Assembly: GCA_018376855.1 (NCBI GenBank)
Contig: JAHAAN010000053.1
Location: 1 to 18,177 of the forward strand
Direction of reading: 5' to 3'
Length of the DNA stretch: 18,177 bases
From: Clostridiales bacterium
GTDB lineage: Bacteria > Bacillota > Clostridia > Christensenellales > QALW01
Position 1 is the stretch's first letter. The number at the start of each line of letters is the position of its first letter. The translations under genes and the position numbers were made by a program. This document shows, piece after piece, positions 1 through 7,243 of this stretch. The notes beneath the pieces were generated by a model. That model did no database searches and was not told the DNA's origin. It was given only the letters and a program-made list of their open reading frames with translations.

Positions 1-2
1 TT

Positions 3-1709
3 GTGGGCGCGTTCTGTCGCGCGTATGACATACAACGTGCAATGGAAGAGCTGCTGCCCGGTATCTATGATGCAGCGGACAATATGCCCGATAGATACAC
101 CTATATAGGAGGGTCTACTACAGGCGGCGCCGTGCTTTATGACGACGGAAAGTTCCTTTACAGCCACCACGCGACGGATCCATGCGGCGGGCGGCTGGTT
201 AATGCCTTTGATCTTGTGCGACTGCATAAGTTTGGAGACAAAGACGACGAAGCGCAGGCCGGCACGCCCACCAACCGTCTGCCGTCATATACGGCCATGT
301 GCGAGTTTGCCGTAGGACTTCCGGAGGTGTCGGCGCTTATTAGTAAAGAGCGATATGACAGCGCGGTAAAAGATTTTGAGGGTTTAGCGACGGATGCCGA
401 AGAGGACGCTGAAAACTGGATGGCATTGCTTGAAAAAAACACACAGACCGGCGCCGTAAAAAGCACTATAGACAACGTGCGCATTATACTGGAGCATGAT
501 CCGCTGCTTAAGGACAAGTTCGCACTTAATGAATTTGCAGGTCGCGGCGAGGTGCTTGGTTCGTTGCCTTGGGATAGCCGCAACAAACGTCGTTTGTGGG
601 ATGATAACGACAATCAGGGGCTTTATTGGTACATGGAGCGTGTGTATAAAGTTACGGGTAACGGCAAAGTAGACGGCGCGCTGTCGTTACATTCCAATGC
701 GCACGCTTTTAACGACGTCAAAGATTATCTTAAAGGGTTGCAGGGGTTATGGGATGGCGTGCCGCGCCTTGATACTCTGTTCATTGATTACCTTGGCGCA
801 AAGGATACTGCGTACAATAGAGCTGTAACGCGCAAGGCTTTTACTGCGGCGGTAGCTCGCGCCATGACTCCCGGTTGCAAGTATGACAATATGGTGATTT
901 TGTCGGGGCCGCAAGGGGTTGGTAAAAGTACGCTTTTGGACAAGATGAGCAAGGGCTGGTTTAACGACAGCATACGCACGTTTGAAGGCAAGGAGGCGTC
1001 AGAGCTTTTGCAGGGCGTGTGGATCGTGGAGGTGTCCGAATTAGATGCTTTTCGGCGCACGGATGTAAGCCGCATCAAGCAGTTTCTGAGCTTGCGAGCA
1101 GATCGTTTCCGCGCGGCATACGGGCGCAACGTGAAAGAGTTGCCCAGGACTTGTGTCTTTTTTGGCACGACCAATACACCGAACTTTTTGCAGGATACCA
1201 CAGGCAATCGTCGCTTTTGGCCGATAGATACGCATGAGCAGCACGCCCGTAAAAATGTATGGAAGGATCTCGATGCTGAAATAGATCAGCTTTGGGCAGA
1301 AGCTGTGGTGCGTTGGCAGGCGGGAGAGTTGCTGTATTTAACAGGTGCGGTAGAGGTAGCGGCCAAGGCAAAGCAGGAGGAACACCGAGAGGTCAGCAGC
1401 CGCGAGGGTGTTGTACTGGAATTTTTAAGCCGCGAGGTGCCTGAGGACTGGAGCAAATGGCCCCTGGACAAGCGCCGCATGTACTGGGGCGGCGTTGTGT
1501 CAGGCGAAGTAAAAACGGTACCACGCGATCGTATATGCGCTCTTGAAGTGTGGTGTGAGGCTTTTGGCGGAAGCCTTAAAGAGATGAAAAATGCCGATAC
1601 CAGAGAAATCAATGCCATTATTGATTTTGCAGGCTGGGAAAAAGCAAACGGATCTTCACGGTTCGGTCCTTATGGAGTACAGCGAGGATTCGTGAAGCCG
1701 AATGTGTAA
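3..1709 (+). CDS. VapE-like phage primase-helicase (SF3-type ATPase), 5' partial
   Basis: Virulence-associated E family protein, the replicative helicase (often fused to a primase) of many temperate phages and phage satellites; it unwinds DNA at the phage origin. The frame is open to the window edge, so the GTG at 3 is not a trustworthy start and the N-terminal primase part probably lies upstream. Numbered from base 3, a Walker A motif GPQGVGKST is at residues 302-310, a Walker B-like stretch (GVWIVEVSELDAF) near 338-350, and the sensor/arginine-finger region TTGNRRFWPI near 400-409. All three match the VapE ATPase core. The C-terminal ~150 residues form the usual accessory helical part. It ends with TAA just before a repeat-rich gap that may be its replication origin. 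The family call is secure; whether the missing part carries an active primase cannot be judged here. Confidence 0.9.
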   Translation: MGAFCRAYDIQRAMEELLPGIYDAADNMPDRYTYIGGSTTGGAVLYDDGKFLYSHHATDPCGGRLVNAFDLVRLHKFGDKDDEAQAGTPTNRLPSYTAMCEFAVGLPEVSALISKERYDSAVKDFEGLATDAEEDAENWMALLEKNTQTGAVKSTIDNVRIILEHDPLLKDKFALNEFAGRGEVLGSLPWDSRNKRRLWDDNDNQGLYWYMERVYKVTGNGKVDGALSLHSNAHAFNDVKDYLKGLQGLWDGVPRLDTLFIDYLGAKDTAYNRAVTRKAFTAAVARAMTPGCKYDNMVILSGPQGVGKSTLLDKMSKGWFNDSIRTFEGKEASELLQGVWIVEVSELDAFRRTDVSRIKQFLSLRADRFRAAYGRNVKELPRTCVFFGTTNTPNFLQDTTGNRRFWPIDTHEQHARKNVWKDLDAEIDQLWAEAVVRWQAGELLYLTGAVEVAAKAKQEEHREVSSREGVVLEFLSREVPEDWSKWPLDKRRMYWGGVVSGEVKTVPRDRICALEVWCEAFGGSLKEMKNADTREINAIIDFAGWEKANGSSRFGPYGVQRGFVKPNV

Positions 1710-1957
1710 CAAAGGCTTGTAACATCACTTTTTCAGATTGGAAATGTTACAAGTGCTGTAACATTTGAAAAATAAAATGTTACAGCAAATGTTACGCAAA
1801 GAACCCCATAAAATACGGACTTTTAAGCATTATGTAACATTGTAACATTTTTTCTCTATAGAATCTAAAAATAGAGAGATTAGAGAAATTAGAGAATATA
1901 AATACGCTCTAATCCTCTAATTATAGATAGTATGGGAAAAAATGTTGCAATGTTACA
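1705..1957. repeat. Iteron-like repeat cluster, candidate replication origin
   Basis: This mostly non-coding AT-rich stretch holds many short repeats. TGTAACA or its complement TGTTACA occurs at 1705, 1718, 1745, 1757, 1778, 1833, 1841 and 1951, with near copies at 1790 (tgttacg) and 1943 (tgttgca). Between the two groups lie a tandem 9-mer attagagaa (1879-1887 and 1888-1896), two inverted copies ctctaat (1907-1913, 1915-1921), and an inverted pair tctctat/atagaga (1853-1859, 1871-1877). Two sets of short iterons flanking an AT-rich core just downstream of a primase-helicase gene is the arrangement known for origins of phage satellites such as SaPIs. Origin function is inferred; an operator for a repressor is the main alternative. 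Confidence 0.55.
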
Positions 1958-1972
1958 AAGGAGGTTATATTT

Positions 1973-2269
1973 TTGCTTGAGACAGAAATTGAGCGCCGCA
2001 TGGTGCAGGAGGTTAAAAAGCGTGGTGGGCTCTGTTATAAGTTCGTGAGCCCCTCCAACCCAGGCGTGCCTGATAGGATCATAATTACACCCGAAGCAAG
2101 AGTGATATTCGTTGAGTTGAAAACGGAGATAGGCCGGTTGTCTAATCTGCAAAAATGGCAGAGGGATGAAATGCGCAAGAGAGGGGCGGACGTCCGGGTC
2201 ATAAAAGGCTGGGACGCCGCAAAAGCATTAATTGAGGAGGTGATGCCCCATGGAGTACAAGCCACATAG
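1973..2269 (+). CDS. VRR-NUC domain nuclease
   Basis: A small (98 aa) stand-alone VRR-NUC protein of the PD-(D/E)XK nuclease superfamily, common beside the helicase genes of Bacillota phages and thought to act on branched or replicating DNA. The catalytic signature is visible: E5 in the first helix, GVPDR with D34, then VELK with E48 and K50, followed by a LQKWQRD helix. The start is TTG at 1973; a strong aaaggagg at 1957-1964 sits 8 bases before it, whereas the first in-frame ATG (codon 10) has no such site and would remove E5. It overlaps the following helicase gene by 20 bases, so the two are translationally linked. Length is normal for the phage version of the family. Confidence 0.9.
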   Translation: MLETEIERRMVQEVKKRGGLCYKFVSPSNPGVPDRIIITPEARVIFVELKTEIGRLSNLQKWQRDEMRKRGADVRVIKGWDAAKALIEEVMPHGVQAT

Positions 2270-3626
2270 CTACCAGTCTTATTGCATTGACCGGATTGTA
2301 AACAACCCTGCGGTTGGGCTGTTCCTCCGGCCGGGCCTCGGCAAGACCTCCATCACGCTTTCGGCGATTAACATTTTGAGATATTATCGCTGGAGCATTT
2401 GCAGGGCTTTGGTGGTGGCGCCTAAGAAGGTGGCCGAGGGAACGTGGAGCAAGGAGGCAAGCAAGTGGGATCACTTGAAGCACCTGCGGGTGATTACGGT
2501 TTTGGGGTCTTCGGCAAAGCGTGTTAGGGCGCTTAATACTCCAGGGGACGTGTATGTGATTAACCGCGAAAACATCCCGTGGCTGGTGGACTACTACAAG
2601 CAGTCGTGGCCGTTTGACATGGTGGTGCTTGACGAGAGTACCAGTTTCAAGAACGGGCAGAGTAAGCGATTCAAGGCGCTGAAACTGGTGCGGCGGTTCT
2701 GCAAGAAGATGGTGCTGCTTACTGGTACGCCATCGTCTAAAGGCCTTATGGATCTATGGGCGCAAATGTATTTACTTGATGAGGGACAGCGGCTCGGTAA
2801 AAACATCACACAATTCCGCGAGCATTATTTTACGGCTAATACTCATGGCGGGCATTTTACTGAGTACAGTCCCAAAGCGGATGCTGAAGCTGCTGTGCTT
2901 AATGCAATAAGCGATATTTGTGTGAGCATGAAAGCGGAGGATTATTTAGAACTGCCGGAGTGTATCGAGCATGAGATTCCTGTCGTTTTGAGCGATAAGG
3001 CATTGAAAGAGTATCGGAAGTTTGAACGTGATCTGCTGTTAAAGATCGACGAGGATGTTATTACAGCCAACACTGCCGGTGTGCTGACGGGCAAGCTGCT
3101 GCAATTTTGCAGCGGGGCTATATACGACAGTGAGCGTCGAGTGGTCCATCTTCACGATTGCAAGCTTGACGCTTACATGGAACTGCTGGAGAGCCTTAAC
3201 GGGGAACCGTGCGTCACGTTCTACGGCTATCAGCATGACCGGGACCGTATACTTGAAGCTTTGGCTAAAACCAAGCTGCGTGTGCGGGTATACAAAGATA
3301 CAAATGACGAGGACGATTGGAACGCCAGAAAAATTGACGTGCTGTTGGTGCATCCGGCAAGCTGCGCCTATGGGCTGAACCTGCAAGCCGGAGGGCGGCA
3401 TATTATCTGGTTTACGCCGAACTGGAGCTTTGAGCTGAACGACCAAGGCAAGTGCCGTTTGTGGAGACAAGGATCAACGTATGACAGGGTTTACGTGCAT
3501 TATCTCGTTGCACAAGGCTGCGTCGATGAGGACGTGATTACCGCGATAAAGGACAGGCAGGGTACGCATGAAACCGTGATGCGGGTACTAAAAGCGAGAA
3601 TCAGGAAGCTAAAGGAGGAGGGTTAA
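2250..3626 (+). CDS. SNF2/DEAD-like phage helicase
   Basis: Superfamily 2 ATPase of the phage SNF2-like type (458 aa), presumed to remodel or unwind phage DNA during replication or recombination together with the VRR-NUC protein just upstream. Motif I is PGLGKTS around residues 28-34, motif II is DEST at 128-131, motif III is LLTGTPSSKG near 156-165, and motif VI is GKCRLWRQG near 400-408. The C-terminal half includes VTFYGYQHDRD, typical of the second RecA-like domain. The Shine-Dalgarno gaggaggtg at 2233-2241 is 8 bases before the ATG. The pair VRR-NUC plus SNF2 helicase is a regular neighbour couple in clostridial phages. Exact substrate is unknown. Confidence 0.9.
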   Translation: MEYKPHSYQSYCIDRIVNNPAVGLFLRPGLGKTSITLSAINILRYYRWSICRALVVAPKKVAEGTWSKEASKWDHLKHLRVITVLGSSAKRVRALNTPGDVYVINRENIPWLVDYYKQSWPFDMVVLDESTSFKNGQSKRFKALKLVRRFCKKMVLLTGTPSSKGLMDLWAQMYLLDEGQRLGKNITQFREHYFTANTHGGHFTEYSPKADAEAAVLNAISDICVSMKAEDYLELPECIEHEIPVVLSDKALKEYRKFERDLLLKIDEDVITANTAGVLTGKLLQFCSGAIYDSERRVVHLHDCKLDAYMELLESLNGEPCVTFYGYQHDRDRILEALAKTKLRVRVYKDTNDEDDWNARKIDVLLVHPASCAYGLNLQAGGRHIIWFTPNWSFELNDQGKCRLWRQGSTYDRVYVHYLVAQGCVDEDVITAIKDRQGTHETVMRVLKARIRKLKEEG

Positions 3627-3627
3627 T

Positions 3628-4047
3628 ATGACTAAGGAGCAGTTGCAAGCGCAAGCGTGGCTTGAAGGGATTAAAAAGATTGATTCGGAGATCACAGAAA
3701 ACGAGAGGGTCAAACAGCGGATATTTGAAGATCTTACAAGGTGCACCGCAAGATATACGGATGACAAAGTACAAACATCTAAAGCAAACGCGATGGAAAA
3801 TGCTATGATTGCCTATGCTGCTGCCGAAAAAGAAATGGATGATAATACGGACAGGCTTATATCTCTGAAGAGTCAGGTGCTGCGCGTTGTGAACGGTATT
3901 GATAACACAGTGTATCGGGATCTGCTTAAAAAGCATTATATAAATCTTAAGCCTTGGTGGGTTGTGGCAAGGGAGATGCACTACTCAGAAACCGCAATTT
4001 ATGATCTGCACAAACAAGCATTAGATGAAGTTTTTAAAAGACTGTAG
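3628..4047 (+). CDS. DUF1492/ArpU-like late transcription regulator
   Basis: A 139-residue protein with a charged helical N-terminal half and a C-terminal sigma-70 region-4-like helix-turn-helix (about residues 95-137: YRDLLKKHYINLKPWWVVA, then a HYSETAIYDLHKQAL recognition helix). This layout fits the DUF1492/ArpU/RinA-type phage proteins, which are placed just before the terminase genes and activate late transcription. The start ATG follows aaaggaggagg at 3612-3622. Its stop is directly next to an extended -10 promoter lacking a -35 box, which is what an activator-dependent late promoter would look like. The activator role is inferred from family and position. Confidence 0.75.
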   Translation: MTKEQLQAQAWLEGIKKIDSEITENERVKQRIFEDLTRCTARYTDDKVQTSKANAMENAMIAYAAAEKEMDDNTDRLISLKSQVLRVVNGIDNTVYRDLLKKHYINLKPWWVVAREMHYSETAIYDLHKQALDEVFKRL

Positions 4048-4075
4048 TAAACTGGAGTTTGGTACGTGCTATAAT
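4041..4075 (+). promoter_or_regulatory. Putative late promoter, extended -10 with upstream tandem repeats
   Basis: TGCTATAAT at 4067-4075 is a perfect extended -10 element, but no -35 hexamer stands at 17 +/- 1 bases upstream. Instead there is an imperfect tandem 10-mer, actgtagtaa (4041-4050) and actggagttt (4051-4060), one helical turn apart, which could be the binding site of the DUF1492-like protein encoded immediately upstream. Transcription would begin near 4082 and run into the terminase genes. Confidence 0.6.
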
Positions 4076-4117
4076 GCTATCGTGGTTTTATAGGGCGGAC
4101 CATCTCCTTTCTATTTA

Positions 4118-4144
4118 AGCGGTCGTAGGTGTTTTACGGCCGCT
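4118..4144 (+). other. Hairpin in the late leader
   Basis: agcggtcgta (4118-4127) pairs with tacggccgct (4135-4144), ten base pairs with one G-U and a 7-base loop. It is followed only by cttta-type sequence (tttaatatttg), so it is a weak terminator at best. It lies about 35 bases after the predicted late transcription start. It could be an attenuator, an mRNA stabiliser or part of a packaging site. Confidence 0.45.
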
Positions 4145-4192
4145 TTAATATTTGTTTGCAATTTGGTTTTAAGGGTTTGATTGATCCGGATA

Positions 4193-4232
4193 GCGTTAAG
4201 CTTTAACGCTTGCAGGGGTGGGAGCAGGGGTC
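4193..4232. repeat. Inverted and direct repeats before the small terminase
   Basis: gcgttaa and ttaacgc (4193-4199, 4203-4209) form a 7-bp inverted repeat around a 3-base centre, followed by two direct copies of gcaggggt at 4212-4219 and 4225-4232. Short symmetric and repeated elements beside the small terminase gene are typical of terminase-binding (cos or pac) regions. That function is inferred from position only. Confidence 0.3.
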
Positions 4233-4532
4233 AAAAGTGATAAGGCATTTCAGAATATCGGTTCTGAAAACTTGGGTAAACTTGGGCAGTACATAGCCGA
4301 CCGAGACGCGATTCTTGAATCCCCGCGAGTAGCGGATATGCAGGAGATCAACGAGTTCTGGACAAGCATAATGCGCGATACAGGCGTTGAGGCGAAGGAC
4401 AGAATCAAGGCTTCTGAGCTGCGCGCGAAGGCGGCGGGGGCGTTTGTCGATCGGATGCAGCTTTCGGGCAGGCTGGATACGGGCAAGCTGGAAAGCGTGC
4501 TGGAGCAGCTGCGTGGTGGCGGCGGTGGCTGA
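4218..4532 (+). CDS. terS: Phage terminase small subunit (possibly N-terminally short)
   Basis: 104-residue product whose middle and C-terminal part (INEFWTSIMRD, then KDRIKASELRAKAAGAF) is the hallmark of small terminase subunits, which recognise phage DNA and load it onto the large subunit. The usual N-terminal helix-turn-helix is not evident, and the frame is closed by TAA at 4197, so the protein is short for the family. GTG at 4218 is the only reasonable start; it has no well-spaced ribosome site, since the aggggt motif overlaps it. The gene may be truncated or may represent a compact type. It overlaps the large subunit gene by up to 20 bases and ends in a run of five glycines. Confidence 0.7.
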   Translation: MGAGVKSDKAFQNIGSENLGKLGQYIADRDAILESPRVADMQEINEFWTSIMRDTGVEAKDRIKASELRAKAAGAFVDRMQLSGRLDTGKLESVLEQLRGGGGG

Positions 4533-5883
4533 TCTTGTTCTATCGGATAAGTACAAGGCGTTTTTGCGATGCGATGCGGATGCTGAATTTTTAGAGGGGA
4601 CTACGGCGGCAGGCAAAACGACGGTCGGATTGTTTAAGTTCATGCTTAAGGTTGCCGAATCGCCGAAGAAAATCCATATTCTTTCCGGGCTTGATCTTGG
4701 TACGGTGGAAAAGAATATCATTCAAAAAGAGCTTGGGATTCTGGACGATTTCGGCGCGCTGGTGGAATATAACGCGGGCGGGAAGGGTGGCAATTCAATG
4801 CCGCATTTGTTTTTTCATGCGCCGAATGAGGACAAAATCATCTATGTGCTGGGTTATGACAACAAAGCGCGATGGAAAAAAGCGCTCGGCGGGCAGTATG
4901 GATGCCTGTACATTGACGAGATCAACATTGCGGATATGGAGTATGTGCGCGAAGTAACGATGCGCTGCGATTATCTGCTTGCAACGCTGAACCCGGACGA
5001 TCCGGCGCTGCCGGTGTATAAAGAATATATCAATCGCGCGCGGCCGTTGCCCGGATGGGAGGCGGATACGCCGCGTGAAATTCTGAACCAGCTTGCCGAA
5101 CCGGCTATGCCCGGATGGGTGCACTGGTTCTTTTCGTTTGACCACAATGCGGGGTTGACGCAGGAAAAGCGTGAGCAGATCATCGGCAATGTCCCGCCGG
5201 GGACAAAGCTGCATAAAAATAAAATTCTCGGGCTGCGCGGGCGGTCAACCGGCTTGGTATTTAACCTGCGGGCGGAGCATATCGTGCCTGAGACGAGGCT
5301 AAAGGCAGGAGTTGCGAGCGGGGAACTCGAATTTTTAACGTTTTCCGCAGGCGTGGATACGTCGTATTCTCAAAAATCAGACGATATATTTGCGTTTGTG
5401 TTTTCAGGCGTTACGGCGTGCCGGAAGAAGATCACGCTTGAAACGAAAACTTATAACAACAAAGGGCGCAGCGCGCCGATCACGCCGAGCGACATTCCGC
5501 CGCTGCTTGTTGATTGGCTGGAGATGTGCCGCAAAAAGTGGGGATTTGCGCGCAGCGTGTTTATTGATTCGGCGGATCAGGCAACTATTCTTGAATGCCA
5601 AAAGTACGCGCGGCAAAACGGGAGCATTTATAATTTTGTTCCCGCATGGAAACAGACGAATAACATTGATCGGATTCATTTGCAGTCCGGCTGGATGGCG
5701 AAAGGGGATTTTTTGATTTCGGATACATGTAAAGATGAAATTGACGAACTGAATACATACAGCTGGCGGGAGGATAAGGACAATACGCCGGAAGACGGGC
5801 ACGATCATGTAATCAATGCGGATCAGTACAGCTGGCTGCCGTACAAGGCGAAAATAGGGAGTGTAATCGGTGGGGTGGATTAA
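4513..5883 (+). CDS. terL: Phage terminase large subunit
   Basis: ATP-driven DNA packaging motor and nuclease. From the GTG at 4513 (ggag at 4502-4505, 7 bases upstream) the product is 456 aa; GTGs at 4516 and 4525 are alternatives, and the longer frame back to 4387 is rejected because its arginine/cysteine-rich translation is just the shadow of the small subunit gene. Walker A is GTTAAGKT at residues 29-36, Walker B is CLYIDE with D135/E136, and the C-terminal RNase H-like nuclease shows GVDTS (D near 282), FIDSADQ and DHVINADQY (D near 431), the three acidic positions expected. ATPase and nuclease parts are both intact. It overlaps the portal start by 14 bases, as usual in this gene order. 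Confidence 0.93.
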   Translation: MVAAVADLVLSDKYKAFLRCDADAEFLEGTTAAGKTTVGLFKFMLKVAESPKKIHILSGLDLGTVEKNIIQKELGILDDFGALVEYNAGGKGGNSMPHLFFHAPNEDKIIYVLGYDNKARWKKALGGQYGCLYIDEINIADMEYVREVTMRCDYLLATLNPDDPALPVYKEYINRARPLPGWEADTPREILNQLAEPAMPGWVHWFFSFDHNAGLTQEKREQIIGNVPPGTKLHKNKILGLRGRSTGLVFNLRAEHIVPETRLKAGVASGELEFLTFSAGVDTSYSQKSDDIFAFVFSGVTACRKKITLETKTYNNKGRSAPITPSDIPPLLVDWLEMCRKKWGFARSVFIDSADQATILECQKYARQNGSIYNFVPAWKQTNNIDRIHLQSGWMAKGDFLISDTCKDEIDELNTYSWREDKDNTPEDGHDHVINADQYSWLPYKAKIGSVIGGVD

Positions 5884-6052
5884 AGAAATGCTGCAAAACT
5901 GGCTTGAAATCGTACCGGCACAGGGGCAGAGGGTGCGGATTGAGGAAAATACTACGTTTGCGCAGGGGGCAAAAATTACTATTCCGAAGACGGCGTCAAG
6001 TGGCACGGTCTTTCAACGGTGAACATTCCTTTGCAAAACGCTGACCTATATC
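5870..6052 (+). pseudogene. 5' part of the portal gene, interrupted
   Basis: GTG at 5870 (agggag at 5856-5861, 8 bases upstream; 14-base overlap with terL) opens MGWIKEMLQNWLEIVPAQG, the standard N-terminus of A118-type portal proteins, but the frame hits TGA at 6020-6022. After the stop the same frame continues into recognisable portal sequence (KTLTYIVKADMEPADFG). Between about 5974 and 6035 the frame one base over reads more sensibly (YYSEDGVKWHGLST, then VNIPLQ). One missing A in the run 5971-5975 and one extra A in 6035-6038 would restore a single frame. So this is either a real lesion or a pair of compensating homopolymer errors. Confidence 0.6.
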
Positions 6053-7243
6053 GTGAAGGCGGACATGGAACCGGCTGATTTCGGCACGGACAGGCAGGCG
6101 GCTGATAAATGGGAGCAAATCGAATCGGATTTTGATTTCCGCGCTTTGGTCGGAAAGGCGATTCGCGAAACGCTGGTAACGGGCGACGGGGCTTTTAAGA
6201 TTTCTGTGGATACGGAGCTTTCGGATTATCCGATTGTGGAGTTTGTTTCGGGCGATCGAGTTGATTATATCATCAAGCGCGGCAGGCTTTGCGGCGTGGA
6301 TTTTTGGACGCGCTGCTGCGGCGAAAAAGGGCAATACAGCCTGCGGGAGCGTTACGAGCGAGGCCATGTGAGCTATGCGCTGTTTGACGGCGATAAAGAG
6401 GTTCCGCTTGACCGTGCGGCGGAATGCGCAGGGCTTCAGCCCGCGGCGTTTGATGGCGGCTATCTTATGGCCGTGCCGTTCAGGGTGTACGACAATCCGC
6501 GCTTTTGCGGGCGGGGGAAATCTGTGTTCGACAGCAAAACGGATGTTTTTGACGCTCATGATGAAGTAATCAGCCAGTGGATGGATGCGATCCGTGCGGG
6601 GCGCGTGCAGAAGTATATTCCGGAGGATATGATTCCGCGAGATCCCAAGACCGGCGCGCTGTTGACGCCGGATACCTTCGGCAGCCATTTTGTGGCCGTT
6701 GGAGGGAACGTCAAGGAGGGTATTGCTTCCAAAATAGAAACGATTCAGCCTGAAATCCGGTATGATGCATTTTTATCCACCTATTCCGCCACGCTGAACA
6801 TGTGCCTGCAAGGGATTCTTTCACCGGCCACGCTGGGCATAGATGTGGGGAAGATGGCCAGCGGAGAAGCGCAGCGGGAGAAAAAGGACGTAACAGGTTA
6901 TACGCGCAATGCGATCACGGATGCGCTGGAAAAGACGCTGCCCGCGCTTATATGCGCCGTTTTAAAGACATACGACAACATGTGCGGGAGAGCGCCGGAG
7001 GAATATGAGCCGAGCGTCAGCTTCGGCGAATACGGCGCGCCGGATTTTGACAGCCGTATCAATACGGTAGCGGCGGCCAGCGGTGCGGACATCATGAGCA
7101 TTGAGAGCCAAGTGGACGAGCTGTGGGGCGATTCCAAGGATGAGCAGTGGAAATCTGCGGAGGTGGAAAGGATCAAGCGGCAACGCGGTATAGAGGCGGC
7201 AAACGAGCCTGCTGTGGGCGGTGATCTGATTGACGTGGGCTGA
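6053..7243 (+). CDS. Phage portal protein (A118-type), main part
   Basis: Portal proteins form the twelve-fold ring at the capsid vertex through which DNA enters and to which the tail attaches. The stretch from WEQIESDFDFRALVGKAI onward, with TLVTGDGAFKISVD, the GRGKSVFDSKTDVFDAHDE block, ISQWMDAIRAGRVQKYIPE and LCLQGILSPATLGIDVGK-like sequence, is the core of the A118/SPP1-like portal family. The readable frame begins at GTG 6053 (396 aa), but this start has no ribosome site and lies inside the conserved KADM region; the natural start is GTG 5870, separated by a TGA at 6020. With that 5' part the protein would be about 457 aa, near the family length. If the stop is real the portal would be non-functional. 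Confidence 0.88.
   Translation: MKADMEPADFGTDRQAADKWEQIESDFDFRALVGKAIRETLVTGDGAFKISVDTELSDYPIVEFVSGDRVDYIIKRGRLCGVDFWTRCCGEKGQYSLRERYERGHVSYALFDGDKEVPLDRAAECAGLQPAAFDGGYLMAVPFRVYDNPRFCGRGKSVFDSKTDVFDAHDEVISQWMDAIRAGRVQKYIPEDMIPRDPKTGALLTPDTFGSHFVAVGGNVKEGIASKIETIQPEIRYDAFLSTYSATLNMCLQGILSPATLGIDVGKMASGEAQREKKDVTGYTRNAITDALEKTLPALICAVLKTYDNMCGRAPEEYEPSVSFGEYGAPDFDSRINTVAAASGADIMSIESQVDELWGDSKDEQWKSAEVERIKRQRGIEAANEPAVGGDLIDVG

Noticed and set aside
4387..4512. N-terminal extension of the large terminase
   Set aside because: The translation (rich in Arg, Cys, Trp) is the shadow of the small terminase frame; GTGs at 4513-4525 give the normal family start.
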